Origin: Candidatus Bathyarchaeota archaeon
GTDB lineage: Archaea; Thermoproteota; Bathyarchaeia; Bathyarchaeales; Bathycorpusculaceae
Direction of reading: 5' to 3'
Assembly (NCBI GenBank): GCA_003151735.1
Contig: PLYI01000026.1
Location: 156,221-220,220, forward strand
Length of the DNA: 64,000 bases
Positions 43,510-53,083 of this stretch are shown in pieces; within the stretch, counting starts at the first letter, position 1; each line of letters starts with the position of its first letter. A program made the position numbers and the translations under genes. The notes below the pieces were generated by a model. It had not been told where the DNA came from. It saw nothing but the letters and a program-made list of their open reading frames with translations, and did no database searches.

Positions 43510-44202
43510 ATGTTTGTAATGATGAAATCAATTGTTATCTTTGCAATCTTGCTATTGGGAGCTGCAGCCTTTGGTAATTATTGCTCGTTGCTATCTGCAG
43601 CTTCACCTTCACCTACTCCAGAACCTACGCATGTTGCAACTCTGACACCTCCACAACCAAATGTTTCTTTTACTCTCTGGCATACAAATTCACCTGTTAT
43701 ACAGCCACCAGCAAACGAACTTACACAAATACCTCCAATCTGCGAAATAGAATCTCCTGAAAATCAAACTATATTACAAACAAACAACTTTACCCTAAAC
43801 GTAAACGTAGCATCATACTTTTGGATAATTGGCAGTGTTTATTACGAAGCAGATTGGATTGCGGGTATACACCAAATATTCGGCATCCAGCCACATGAAA
43901 CTACACCACTTAATGCTTCAATAACTGTAAATTTCAGCGAAATCCCCGATGGAAACCATACATTAACAGTCTTCGCCAATACACACGACGACTCCCATAG
44001 TTTTGCCACAGTAATCTTCTCAACTGAAACGCATCCACCAAATTTAACTAAGCCAGAGTCTTTTCCCACTGCACCGTTTGCCGCTGTTTCCGCTGTAACA
44101 GTGATAGTTGCGATTGCTGGTTTGTTGGTCTACCACAAAAAACTCAAACAAGCCCAAAACGACCTGCAGTACGCACAAAAAATAGGCATAACAATAAAAT
44201 AA
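43510..44202 (+). CDS. Anchored surface protein with Pro-rich stalk and Ig-like domain
   Basis: 230 residues from the ATG at 43510, which directly precedes the signal peptide (IVIFAILLLGAAAFGNYCSL); a TTG/ATG at 43441 would add 23 residues. A Pro/Thr linker (SPSPTPEPTHVATLTPPQPN) leads to an Ig-like domain (CEIESPENQTILQTNNFTLN, EIPDGNHTLTVFA). The end carries the shared anchor PESFPTAPFAAVSAVTVIVA and LVYHKKLKQAQ. It is another member of the anchored family at 40.9-44.4 kb. Function unknown. Confidence 0.75.
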   Translation: MFVMMKSIVIFAILLLGAAAFGNYCSLLSAASPSPTPEPTHVATLTPPQPNVSFTLWHTNSPVIQPPANELTQIPPICEIESPENQTILQTNNFTLNVNVASYFWIIGSVYYEADWIAGIHQIFGIQPHETTPLNASITVNFSEIPDGNHTLTVFANTHDDSHSFATVIFSTETHPPNLTKPESFPTAPFAAVSAVTVIVAIAGLLVYHKKLKQAQNDLQYAQKIGITIK

Positions 44203-44204
44203 GT

Positions 44205-44426
44205 TTATTCTGTTCTATGCTTGCGTTTCTTGTAACAGACCAACAAACCAGCAGTTACAACCGCCGCTAAAACTGCGATAAAGACAGCTACAATAGGAAC
44301 AGTCGGAAAAACCTGTGTGTCAGTGGTAGAGGGAATCGTTCCATACGCAATTGGTGTGTACTGCTCATTTGTCGAATAATCCTGATACATGCCAAAAGAA
44401 GTTATGGAAAAACCTCCGATAAAATA
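44205..44426 (-). pseudogene. C-terminal remnant of a Kelch-type anchored protein
   Basis: The minus frame reads YFIGGFSITSF, NEQYTPIAYGT and FPTVPIVAVFIAVLAAVVTA with GLLVCYKK, closely paralleling the end of the Kelch protein (FYVFGVG, VEQYAPIGYGT, anchor). A TAA sits immediately upstream at 44427 and there is no signal peptide, so only the 3' end remains. It converges with the gene ending at 44202. Confidence 0.7.
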
Positions 44427-44534
44427 TTAGGTATCGTTCACGTTTGAAATGCCAATAACCTTATTCCTCCAACATAGCTAGCAACGCTAATAAAAGAAAT
44501 GAGCTTGCAGTAGTTAAATTCCAACTACCTTCAA

Positions 44535-44708
44535 TCACTCGATTTTCTCTCCCAAGATTTCTATTGTTATCTTTACTTTTGAATTTGGATTTATGATTTT
44601 TCTAAGTTGCTTAGGGATTGAAAAACGGTAGTCATTGCCTACCGTACCCTCCAAGATAAAGGTTTTACCGTCTGCATGTAAGATGTTAATTTCCCGTTTC
44701 GGCATCAT
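44535..44708 (-). CDS. AbrB-like small protein, 57 residues
   Basis: Starts at two adjacent ATGs (44708 and 44705), seven bases after the SPFH gene stop. The product (GKTFILEGTVGNDYRFSIPK, QLRKIINPNSKVKITIEIL) has the GTVG..YR..IP..LR pattern of swapped-hairpin AbrB/MazE proteins, which bind DNA as dimers. It is the last gene of the minus-strand SPFH operon and may regulate it. Confidence 0.65.
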   Translation of the reverse strand: MMPKREINILHADGKTFILEGTVGNDYRFSIPKQLRKIINPNSKVKITIEILGEKIE

Positions 44709-44714
44709 TTTCAC

Positions 44715-45590
44715 CTATGGCGTTTGCTGTGTTGGGAGCAGTAAGAATGGTGCTGTACTGTTTCCTGAAGACCAGTAGATTGGCAGTTTTCCGTCCCAGC
44801 CTTTAGCGTATAAGTATTGTATAAATTCTGGCGAACTAGCAAGTTGCGCGTTGATTAGTTGTATTTGTGTAGCTGTCGCATTTGCAGATATTATTGTGGC
44901 GTTGGCTTGTCCTTGTGCCTGTAGGATTAAGGCTGTTGCATTGGCAGTTGCTTGAATGATTTGCTGTTGAGCTGTAAAGTTAACAACTTGAAGTTGATTT
45001 TGGGCAGCTAAAGCGTTTTGTTCGGCAGTTACTTTAGCTTCAATAGCTGTGGTGAATGAAGGTGAAAATTGGAAGTCAGTTATAGAAATAGATGTAATGA
45101 TTATATGGTATTGAGTTAATTTATCTTGCAGTAAGTTTTGGAATGTTTGTTTGGCATCTTCTCTTTGTGTAATTAGGTTGGTTGCTTGGTATTTTGCAGT
45201 TGAAGCTTTTAGGGCATCTTGCATTGCCGGGATAATAACACGATTAGCATATTGGTCTCTTAAGTTAATGTAAATTTCTTTAGCAAAAGCTTGGTCTAAT
45301 TGATAGTTTACTGTTACGGATGTTGATACTTCCTGAAGGTCGGATGAAGCTGCGCCTTCTTGAGCTGTTGCTGACTGTACTTGAACATTGACAAATGCCA
45401 TACTTTCAACGAAGGGAGTTATAGTTTGTAGTCCTGATCCCGTTGTCCTTACTGGGTTACCCCATTGAAGCACAACACCAACATAGCCCGCTGGAACAGT
45501 TTGATATGCTTGGGAAATTATCGATACCGCTAAAATTGCGATAATAGCTATCAATATAGCTGCAATAATTTTCTTAAAGTTAAATACCGT
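44715..45590 (-). CDS. SPFH/band-7 (prohibitin-stomatin) membrane protein, apparent ACG start
   Basis: From an ACG at 45590 the product has 291 residues: basic NFKK, TM helix (IIAAILIAIIAILAVSI), and an SPFH domain (TVPAGYVGVVLQWGNPVRTT, EVSTSVTVNYQLD, LRDQYANRVIIPAMQDALKA). A Gln/Ala-rich coiled coil follows (KVTAEQNALAAQNQLQVVNF, AQGQANATIISANATATQIQ), typical of prohibitins. GGAGGA lies seven bases before the ACG. The first canonical start, TTG at 45554, lacks the basic residues before the helix. These proteins form membrane scaffolds that recruit proteases or organise lipids. Neighbours are a small two-helix protein upstream and an AbrB-like protein downstream. Confidence 0.9.
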   Translation of the reverse strand, partial: TVFNFKKIIAAILIAIIAILAVSIISQAYQTVPAGYVGVVLQWGNPVRTTGSGLQTITPFVESMAFVNVQVQSATAQEGAASSDLQEVSTSVTVNYQLDQAFAKEIYINLRDQYANRVIIPAMQDALKASTAKYQATNLITQREDAKQTFQNLLQDKLTQYHIIITSISITDFQFSPSFTTAIEAKVTAEQNALAAQNQLQVVNFTAQQQIIQATANATALILQAQGQANATIISANATATQIQLINAQLASSPEFIQYLYAKGWDGKLPIYWSSGNSTAPFLLLPTQQTP

Positions 45591-45593
45591 TTT

Positions 45594-45791
45594 TTATTCC
45601 TCCTCTTTCATTTTTATTTGTTCTTGCTTGTTAGTCTCGAAGAAGTCATCCCAAAAAATAGCGAGGATGGCACCAAAAGCTATTATGACAACAGCTAATG
45701 CTTCAAAGACGTAACTTTCAACCGATGTTCCAAAGAACACCAAGATTGCACCGATTATCCAGCACACGATTACTTCTTTGGTTATTTTCAT
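45594..45791 (-). CDS. Two-helix membrane protein, 65 residues
   Basis: ATG start with GAGGTAACATGG just upstream. Two hydrophobic segments (ICWIIGAILVFFG region and AVVIIAFGAILAIFW) are joined by a short loop, with an acidic/basic C-terminus (NKQEQIKMKEEE). Its stop is three bases before the ACG start of the SPFH gene, and its end contains that gene's Shine-Dalgarno, so the two are co-expressed. It probably associates with the SPFH protein. Confidence 0.7.
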   Translation of the reverse strand: MKITKEVIVCWIIGAILVFFGTSVESYVFEALAVVIIAFGAILAIFWDDFFETNKQEQIKMKEEE

Positions 45792-46041
45792 CCATGTTAC
45801 CTCTTTTACGCCTCTATAGTGGTATATAATAGGCTTTTACTTTTAAGCCTTGTGATAGTTCATTCTACCACAAAAATGCAAGCGTGGTTAGTTGCTGTTT
45901 CACTGGGTTGCTTAAGCTGCCTTGAAGCCAGATTGCAGTGGTTAGTCAATAGTTGGTTTGCGTAACTCCTGATAGGCAGTATTTAAGCAATAAACCTCTT
46001 AAGGAAAATTATAGATACCCTTTCTTTGCGGAGAATATTGC

Positions 46042-47082
46042 TTGGCAACTATTGGACTTATTAATGGTGAAGTGGACGCTTCAAAAGCGATTTCTGAGAT
46101 GGATGATGAGCTTGTTATTCCTGCTATTCTTGCAAGGGAAGCTGTTTTGCCGTATCCGAAGGGTAGGGCGTATCGTAGTGCAAAGGAGCTTGAGGATGCC
46201 TTGTTTACGTTTAGTAAGGCGTGGGTGACGGCGGAGAAGCATCCTGAGCCTTTAATCAGCATTGTTACTGATCGTAAGCGCCAAATTAAAGGCGAACTCT
46301 CCGACATAAAACTTGACGCCGACGCGGTTAATCCTGCTGGAAAAAAGAGCCCTGCTGTAAGAGCTAATGTGCATCTTTTCAAGAAAACTCTCAGTAAAAC
46401 ATTCATAGAAGACGTCAAATCTGGAAAGAAAAAGGACGTGAGCGTCGGCTTCACTTATGATACTATTGAAAAGGCAGGTGAGTGGCAGGGCGAAAAATAC
46501 GATTATGCCCAGGAGAATCTATTGATTAATCATGTTGCTGTTGGTGTGCCTGTTGGGCGTATGCGGGCTCCTTTTATCGGGTTAGGCTGCGACGCTGTGG
46601 ACTTTGAGGTTTCAGAGAGCGATGCGATGACTGTTGAAGAGATAGATGCCAAAATCAAGAGTCTTCAAGAAGAGAAGGATAAACTTGACGCTGAACTATG
46701 CGCAATCTACTCAGAGCGCTACGATAAAGAAAAAGAGTTGCAAGCTAAAATTCAAGAGCTCTACACACAATTTCCTAAAACAGACCGGAAGGTTAAGACC
46801 GACGCTATCTACGCGCAACTTGATGAGTTGTCCGCTCAAATAACGCTCTTCAGAAAAGCCAAAGTTGAAAAGGCAGTTGGTCAAGAACTCGAAGGCGTTG
46901 ACCCAACTGGAAAAACTGAAGGGGCAATATCAGCCGACGAAGTAGAGACTCCAAAAACTCCGGTTAACCCATTGATTCCAGCTGTTCCTAAACCTCAAGC
47001 GAAGCCCGAAATTACGTTGACAATAATGCATGAAAACACATCTATCCTAATCGGCAAACTCAAACAGATAGCCAACTGGTAA
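46042..47082 (+). CDS. Viral DUF2213 prohead-protease-like protein
   Basis: 346 residues, TTG start with GGAG eight bases before. The N-terminal ~190 residues carry the DUF2213 pattern: AWVTAEKHPEPLISIVTDRK (conserved His), SGKKKDVSVGFTYDTIEKAG, EWQGEKYDYAQENLLINHVA. This family sits in head-gene clusters of tailed viruses and is thought to be the capsid maturation protease. The C-terminal half is a coiled coil (EIDAKIKSLQEEKDKLDAEL) and a Pro-rich end, like a fused scaffold. It is the first viral gene seen; the other head genes resume at 62917. Confidence 0.85.
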   Translation: MATIGLINGEVDASKAISEMDDELVIPAILAREAVLPYPKGRAYRSAKELEDALFTFSKAWVTAEKHPEPLISIVTDRKRQIKGELSDIKLDADAVNPAGKKSPAVRANVHLFKKTLSKTFIEDVKSGKKKDVSVGFTYDTIEKAGEWQGEKYDYAQENLLINHVAVGVPVGRMRAPFIGLGCDAVDFEVSESDAMTVEEIDAKIKSLQEEKDKLDAELCAIYSERYDKEKELQAKIQELYTQFPKTDRKVKTDAIYAQLDELSAQITLFRKAKVEKAVGQELEGVDPTGKTEGAISADEVETPKTPVNPLIPAVPKPQAKPEITLTIMHENTSILIGKLKQIANW

Positions 47083-48245
47083 ATGGAATTAAAATTTAAT
47101 CATTCAACTGTCAAAATTGAGAAATAACTCTATTTGTAGAAAAAAAGTAAATTGATAACAGGCAACTTAGCTATTTTCTTAGGGAAGAAAAAACCTTGCA
47201 GTTTATCTCTTAGACTTTTTTATTAACTCATTTGCGAGATTAATGCTCTCCAATTCTCAGTACTCCATCGACAGGACATTGGACTGAAAGTCAAAGAATC
47301 GCTTCCAATCGACTGATGTTTGGTATAGTTAACTCATGGAAGGTTTGTTCCCAAAGTTCCATATCATCAACTTTAATTTCTGTAGTAATCGTTTTTCTTT
47401 TGGAGTTCTGATTTTTTTGGTGTTGGTGAAGGTTTTTTCTCATAAACTTTTTCCAACGGTAAACCAACAACGGTTTTTGCGTTGCTTTTTGTTTCCCTGG
47501 AAAATTACTTCCAGTATTGTCTATTACTTTATTGATTGCGTTTATTTGTGTGGTTGTTTGGAAGGTCTTTCCACAACTGTCACGGCAATTTTTTCTTGGT
47601 CACTTTGGTTGCAAGGTATAGCTCAAGTATATCCCATGTGGTGCGGTGTTTCACAATTCCACAAAACTGTTTATGAATTAATCAGAGAATACAAGAACAG
47701 ATGCAATTTTACCAGCCAGTGGATTTCATATCTGCAAGCACTTGGGCTTGAAAGATATAGTCACCATCTACGCTATTTATTATGTCAATAATAATTTCTT
47801 CAACCATAAGTCTTACCTTCAATAGTTGTGAGAAGCTCTCCTTTCTCCTCAAACAACAAGTTCATGACAAGACTTAAAAGGGATATTTCCAGAAACAGAA
47901 TATATCTAAGCCTTTACTTAGTTCTACAAAAAAATTAGGGATTTATCTTTCTGCATGTGAAGACTCGAAAATTGCAATCTACATATAGAGGTTTTTATTT
48001 TCTCTCTGTGTTTAAACCAGTTGGAGAGATAGGGAGGTCTTACCAGAAAGCGCTATTGACTAGTTGAGCTATAAGCAAGTTTGGTTTCCTTGACCTGAGG
48101 TTGAGCTCCACACTTTGAACATAACACGCCATCTTGGTTGAGAAGAGACGATGAACTCAAGCAAGTCTGATTGAAACAGTTTGGTCTTTGTTTTTAACTA
48201 TAATGTTTAATTTAGTCCTAGAAACTATCTGCCAACTACCTCTGT
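47083..48245. other. 1.16 kb without an intact gene
   Basis: The 151-codon plus-strand frame at 47336-47791 has poor protein character. The minus strand of the same place reads better: GKTFQTTTQINAINKVIDNT, SNFPGKQKATQKPLLVYRWK, TITTEIKVDDMELWEQTFHE and in a neighbouring frame NQSDQEKIAVTVVERPSKQP, but with frameshifts and stops. It is therefore probably a decayed minus-strand gene of unknown family. Nothing else is evident. Confidence 0.4.
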
Positions 48246-48688
48246 CTAAGAGCTATGATGATTTGGACAAACAACTGCTATGTTGTCCGAATTATCCGAA
48301 CCGCCACTTTTAAGCGGAACTATGTGATGAGTATCGCAGAAGAAACCTTTTCCCACCACCAGTTTTTCCTGACAAACCTGGCACCTGTCTTTATATTTCT
48401 GCTTCAACCCCCAAGACAAAGATGGATTTCTTTTGTAGTGTTCACTCTTTTGTTCTTGTTTTTCCACTTTCACGGTTTTGTTTCTTTCATCAATTTTAGC
48501 GATTAGAATGTTGAGTTCCTCTTCTGTAATTTGGGTTATAGCTTCAGCTATTTCTATTTCAACCCTTTCAACATCTTCCTCTTCAACGTCAGCTACTTGG
48601 AGAAGTTCGTTGAAAGTCTTTTTCTTGTTATCTATGTTTTCAGCAAGAATTGATTTTCCAGCTGGCTCAAAAAGCTTCTATTACTCAT
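48246..48688 (-). pseudogene. HNH endonuclease gene with one frameshift
   Basis: From the ATG at 48688 (GGGAG ahead of it) the product starts MSNRSF, then a single missing base in the five-A run at 48669-48673 shifts the frame. The other frame continues FEPAGKSILAENIDNKKKTF, VERVEIEIAEAITQITEEEL and ends in the HNH domain CQVCQEKLVVGKGFFCDTHH, then IVPLKSGGSDNSDNI, VCPNHHSS. The HNH core (C-x2-C, HH, N, CxxHH) is intact. A start at the GTG at 48473 would keep just the nuclease domain. It belongs to the viral-type nuclease set with GIY-YIG next door. Confidence 0.75.
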
Positions 48689-48823
48689 TTTACTCCCTCA
48701 AGACCTAATTTTTTATGGTTTTAATAGTTATAATAATTTTTTTATAATCTTTTCTTTATTAGAATTTAACTTTATTCTAAGGACAAAAGTGAGACAAAGT
48801 CCAGCTATCTGCCTATGCCCATT

Positions 48824-49114
48824 CTACTTCTCTGTTACTTTGTATTTCGGCCATCTATTGTAACCAACTTCTGGATTATTCGATTTATGCTTGAGAATTA
48901 GCTCAACTTCTTTTTTATTTACTTCTCTATCGGTCGCCTCATTAGATTGCCAAAGAATTTCTCTTCTTATTGTAAAATCCTGTTTTTCTCCATCACTAAA
49001 ATCTGTCTCTATAAGTTTGCTATTTGGACTGCCAAAATATCGAAAAGTTCCGGTCAAGTCTTTTCCGATGTAGATTTTGTTATTTGGGTACGTTATTTTA
49101 TATATAGTTTTCAA
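48824..49114 (-). CDS. GIY-YIG-type nuclease domain protein
   Basis: 96 residues. The N-terminus KTIYKITYPNNKIYIGKDLTG is a GIY-YIG motif in the form IYKI...IYIGKD, followed by the YFGSPNSKLIE loop and a Glu-rich helix (KKEVELILKHKS) with the metal-binding Glu. Such short proteins are found in viruses and mobile elements as homing-type nucleases or standalone domains. It is ~140 bases upstream of the HNH gene on the same strand. Confidence 0.8.
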   Translation of the reverse strand: MKTIYKITYPNNKIYIGKDLTGTFRYFGSPNSKLIETDFSDGEKQDFTIRREILWQSNEATDREVNKKEVELILKHKSNNPEVGYNRWPKYKVTEK

Positions 49115-49234
49115 ACTTTGACACTACCGATATTATAGTTTGTTGTATCAGTCAAATCTATCTAATTCTTGTCTTCTCTACTTCTAATAAAAGGTGGGTT
49201 GAATTGACCGAAACACAAGTCAAGCTTCAAAAAT

Positions 49235-49609
49235 CTATCGCTTATGTTTCTTGATGTAAATGACAAAGCCAGCGTCTACCATGAGCGACGTGGCTCCAGA
49301 AATAGCGGCAACAGTTGTTGTTGAAAGAACCCTTGGCTCAGGCTTAGCTACGAGGAAGTTGACTCTGTCTGAGGCACCGATGTTTCCGAAAGTGTCATTA
49401 GCGTACACTGTAAGGTTGTGCAAGCCGTTACTTTTGTTTGATATGGTATCGTTGCCAGTTACAGTTATGTTCTGTCTACCATCCAAGCTGTAAGACGCCC
49501 AGGTAAGCGGCTTATTCACAGTGAAGACCAAGGGAACAGTGGAATCATTGTACGTTTGATTCAGTGGTGACAGGAGCGTTATGTTTGCTGGAGTATGCTG
49601 CGCGCGTAA
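49235..49609 (-). pseudogene. C-terminal remnant of an Ig-like/anchor surface protein
   Basis: The open frame reads NITLLSPLNQTYNDSTVPLV, LTWASYSLDGRQNITVTGND, NGLHNLTVYANDTFGNIG and then an anchor helix, closely parallel to the end of the Kelch protein (SPLSQTYNVS, WSSYSLDGQQNITFSGN). A stop lies directly upstream at 49610 and there is no signal peptide. It is a 5'-truncated copy; the in-frame GTG at 49531 is probably not a functional start. Confidence 0.75.
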
Positions 49610-49917
49610 CTATATCACTTTTACCTCTTTACGATTCAGAATACTTAAAAGATAAGATTTTTCAGGGAAAAGTGGCCACAAGCATAGCAGCCTTTACTTT
49701 TCTAAACACTAAAAAACTACTCCTTTTGTGAAATCAAACAAAAAAAGAATGGTCATAGCCATTTTTTATTACTCTTATCCTATTTATGATAAGTTTAATA
49801 AACGTGCGTTGGATAACAGTATTGTTGAGCGAGAGAATTTACTCTATTCGCTCGACAAAATAATTAAAATTGAGGAAAATAAAAATACAAAAACAATAGG
49901 AAAGGAGAACAAAAAAC

Positions 49918-52665
49918 ATGAACGCACTAAGAAATAAAATTGCAGCTATAACGATTTCGTTATTCTTTATACTTTCGATGTCAGCTTCACTGACACTATT
50001 ACCATCTGCCAGTGCACATACTCCACCATGGCAAATTACAGACGTTGCCCATATCAATGCTCAACCCAACCCAATAGGCGTGGGTCAACCCGAAACCATC
50101 ATATTTTGGGCTGCTCAACCCCTGCCCAACGCAGCCATCACAAATAACATCAGAAAAACTAACTACACACTGACCGTTACGGATCCGAGCGGGACCGTTG
50201 TCTTCAACCAAGACTTTAACAATATAGTCAACCCAGGCGGTGAACAAGCCGTTGAATTCGTACCTGCCACAGTCGGCACTTACAATGCAACGTTCCATTT
50301 CAAAGGAATGACATACCCCGCTTATGCAGATATAGTCTCCACTATTCCGCTTTCGCGAACTTTAGTCGACCCCTTCACTGGCGACATATACCTGCCTACA
50401 ACTGATAGTGTGACTTTCACCGCGCAGAATGAGGCACTAAACTATATTGTAAATCCGTTGCCAACGGAATACTGGACTCGTCCAATAGAGAACCAGAATG
50501 TTAACTGGTTCACTATCGCATCAAACTGGCTTGGCGGGAACGACGGAGCCGCCTTCGGTGGTCACACACTTGAGGCTGTCAACGCACCTGGAATAAATGT
50601 TTATCAACCGATCGGCACAGCGCCAACTAGCGGACACATACTCTGGACACAGCCTCAGGAATTCGGCGGACTTGTCGGATCTAATACACCTATTAATAAT
50701 GGAACAACCTTCTATTCTGGCGATTCATACGAGCCAAGATTTGTTGACCCAATAATTATTGCCGGACGCCTCTTCTTTAAACAGCCACTGAACCATCTTG
50801 GCACTGCTGGAGATTATGTATGCTTAGATCTGAAAACTGGAGAAACTATATGGACGAACACTGACCCATCATTTAACCCAACATGGGGTTCAACAATTGC
50901 TTACTCCGACCCTAACCAAGCAGGCTCATATGGCGGCTACTTGTACCAGAGCTCTGGTTTCGGAAACACAACGTGGCTGGCTTATGATGCGTGGACAGGA
51001 AAACCAGCGTTTAACATAACAAACGTTCCCAGCGGGTTTACCGCCATGGATAAAACGGGCGATATGCTAATTTACCAAATTAGCTACAATACCACATCCG
51101 ACAAAGGATGGATAGCACAATGGAACTCGACTAAGATTCTACAAAACGTATATAGCAACGCCTTCGAATGGCAAGTCATAGGTCAATCGCGCAACGGAGC
51201 TGGTTATACATACCAAGGAAACTTCATATCTCCATACGACTGGAACGTGACGATAAGCGGTTTGAACGGACTCGTTCTCAATACAGCGACTACCACGGGA
51301 GTTCAAGTAGGTGGCCCATCAATCAATGCAGCTGTACCTGAAGACATATTGTTTGGAACAAGCAGCGGACTATCACAAGCAACTGCCAATCAATACACTC
51401 CGAATCCATTCAAAATGTGGGCAATCAATCTAAACCCCAACAACGGCCCTATTGGACAAATAATATGGGTCCAAAATTACACAGCGCCAGACCCAATGGT
51501 AGGCAATCCTAGCTTAGGCAGCTTAACACAAAGATTCGCTTCAATGGATCCGATAAACCGCGTTGCCATTTTTGCATTAGATGAGACAGGGCAATTCATG
51601 GGCTACAGTTTAAGCACGGGAAACTTGCTATGGACAACAAACTTTGAATATGCAAATAATGCTCAGTTCTTTAGCACCGCATCGGGCAGTGGAATGCGCC
51701 CTGTTACTGCTTACGGCCACCTTTTCAATGCAGGCTACGGCGGAGAGATTTTATGCTACGACACAACTACCGGAAACATAATCTGGCGATTCGGCGCTGG
51801 CGGAGAAGGCAACACCACAGAAGCCGGACTCAACACGCCTTGGGGTCTTCTTCCCACCAACATAAATGTCATTGCTGATGGAATGCTAATTGCATCCAGT
51901 TTCGAGCATGGAAACGGCGCACTATCACCATACTATAGAGGCGAAAGAATGTGGGAACTCAACGCAACAACAGGCCAACAAATCTGGACCATTCAATTCC
52001 AAACCCCCAACGATGGAGGCCCAGGATACCCAATAGGTGCCCTCGCAGACGCCCAATTTGTTGAATACAACTACTATGACAACCAACTCTACAATTTCGG
52101 CCAAGGACCAAGCCAAACTACTGTTAACGCACCTAATGTAGGAGTGACAACTGCCACACCAATAACGATAACTGGTACAGTGATGGATGTTTCCGCAGGC
52201 ACAAAGCAGAACCAGCAGGCAGCTGCATTTCCAAACGGTCTTCCAGTTGCATCTGACGCAAGCGAAAGTCAATGGATGGAGTACGTTTACATGCAAAAGG
52301 CAAAACCAACCAGCAACTTCACAGGCGTTCCAGTCACGCTTTACGTCTTAGACAGCAACAACAACTCCAGATCGATCGGCACAACAACCACGAACATTTT
52401 CGGCGACTATTCATACACATGGACTCCTGACATTTCAGGCAACTTCGCCGTCACCGCTGTCTTCGCAGGCTCCAATGCATACTACGGATCTTCTGACTCA
52501 ACAGCATTCTACGCTAGTCAAGCAGCTACGCCAGTCCCAACAAATGCACCTCCAGCAGGCTTGGCAACAAACGCTGATCTGATGACATTCATAGTCGGTG
52601 GAGTAATCGCTATGATCATTGCTGTAGCGATAGCCACATTGCTGATACTCAGAAAACGACCATAA
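49918..52665 (+). CDS. Large secreted PQQ-like beta-propeller protein with Ig-like C-terminus, anchored
   Basis: 915 residues. A signal peptide (ITISLFFILSMSASLTLLPS) precedes an N-terminal Ig-like domain (~30-125), a WTRPIENQNVNWF line, and an eight-bladed-type propeller with PQQ-like motifs (GETIWTNTD, TGNLLWTTNF, TGNIIWRFGAGG, TGQQIWTIQF). An Ig-like domain near 760-850 (GDYSYTWTPDISGNFAVTAV) and a Pro/Thr linker lead to a TM anchor (IVGGVIAMIIAVAIATLLIL, RKRP). The context suggests a cell-surface binding protein. GGAGAAC lies just before the ATG. The C-terminus has a partial copy immediately downstream. Confidence 0.87.
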   Translation: MNALRNKIAAITISLFFILSMSASLTLLPSASAHTPPWQITDVAHINAQPNPIGVGQPETIIFWAAQPLPNAAITNNIRKTNYTLTVTDPSGTVVFNQDFNNIVNPGGEQAVEFVPATVGTYNATFHFKGMTYPAYADIVSTIPLSRTLVDPFTGDIYLPTTDSVTFTAQNEALNYIVNPLPTEYWTRPIENQNVNWFTIASNWLGGNDGAAFGGHTLEAVNAPGINVYQPIGTAPTSGHILWTQPQEFGGLVGSNTPINNGTTFYSGDSYEPRFVDPIIIAGRLFFKQPLNHLGTAGDYVCLDLKTGETIWTNTDPSFNPTWGSTIAYSDPNQAGSYGGYLYQSSGFGNTTWLAYDAWTGKPAFNITNVPSGFTAMDKTGDMLIYQISYNTTSDKGWIAQWNSTKILQNVYSNAFEWQVIGQSRNGAGYTYQGNFISPYDWNVTISGLNGLVLNTATTTGVQVGGPSINAAVPEDILFGTSSGLSQATANQYTPNPFKMWAINLNPNNGPIGQIIWVQNYTAPDPMVGNPSLGSLTQRFASMDPINRVAIFALDETGQFMGYSLSTGNLLWTTNFEYANNAQFFSTASGSGMRPVTAYGHLFNAGYGGEILCYDTTTGNIIWRFGAGGEGNTTEAGLNTPWGLLPTNINVIADGMLIASSFEHGNGALSPYYRGERMWELNATTGQQIWTIQFQTPNDGGPGYPIGALADAQFVEYNYYDNQLYNFGQGPSQTTVNAPNVGVTTATPITITGTVMDVSAGTKQNQQAAAFPNGLPVASDASESQWMEYVYMQKAKPTSNFTGVPVTLYVLDSNNNSRSIGTTTTNIFGDYSYTWTPDISGNFAVTAVFAGSNAYYGSSDSTAFYASQAATPVPTNAPPAGLATNADLMTFIVGGVIAMIIAVAIATLLILRKRP

Positions 52666-52693
52666 AAAAATAAACACACAAAAAACTAAATCC

Positions 52694-52713
52694 CTTTTTC
52701 TTTTTTTGTTTTA
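52694..52713 (+). terminator. T-rich terminator after the propeller gene
   Basis: CTTTTTCTTTTTTTGTTTTA directly follows the gene, as seen behind several other genes in this window. Confidence 0.5.
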
Positions 52714-52777
52714 TGCAATAATTCTAGGTTCTTAGGTTTCCATTTTTAAAATACAGAAGTTAGACGATTTTTTCTAA

Positions 52778-53083
52778 ATCACCAATGAAAGCACCACAAG
52801 CGACGGAAGCGGCATGTTCACTTGCACTTGGACACCTGACATTCCAGGCAACTATACGGTCATCGCTACATTTTCAGGCTCAGCAGGATACTACGGATCT
52901 ACGGCTGAAACATCTTTCTATGCTAGCCCCGCAGCAACACCAGCCCCAACCGCTACGTCTCAAGCAAACCTAGCAACCACAGCAGACCTAATGATATACG
53001 TAGTTGTTGGAGTAATCGCCATTATAATCGCAATAGCCATAGTCGGCGTTTTCATTATGCAATCGCTCAGAAAACGGCTATAA
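52778..53083 (+). pseudogene. C-terminal fragment of the propeller protein (partial duplication)
   Basis: Reads GMFTCTWTPDIPGNYTVIAT, GSAGYYGSTAETSFYASPAA and an anchor, aligned with SYTWTPDISGNFAVTAVFAG, YYGSSDSTAFYASQAATPVP of the preceding gene. A stop precedes the open part at 52775, and no signal peptide is present. The copy has diverged (IMQSLRKRL end), so it is not a recent assembly artefact. Confidence 0.75.

Noticed and set aside
49728..49937. 69-codon Lys/Asn-rich ORF before the propeller gene
   Set aside because: AT-rich promoter and leader region; overlaps the genuine start and ribosome-binding site of the next gene.
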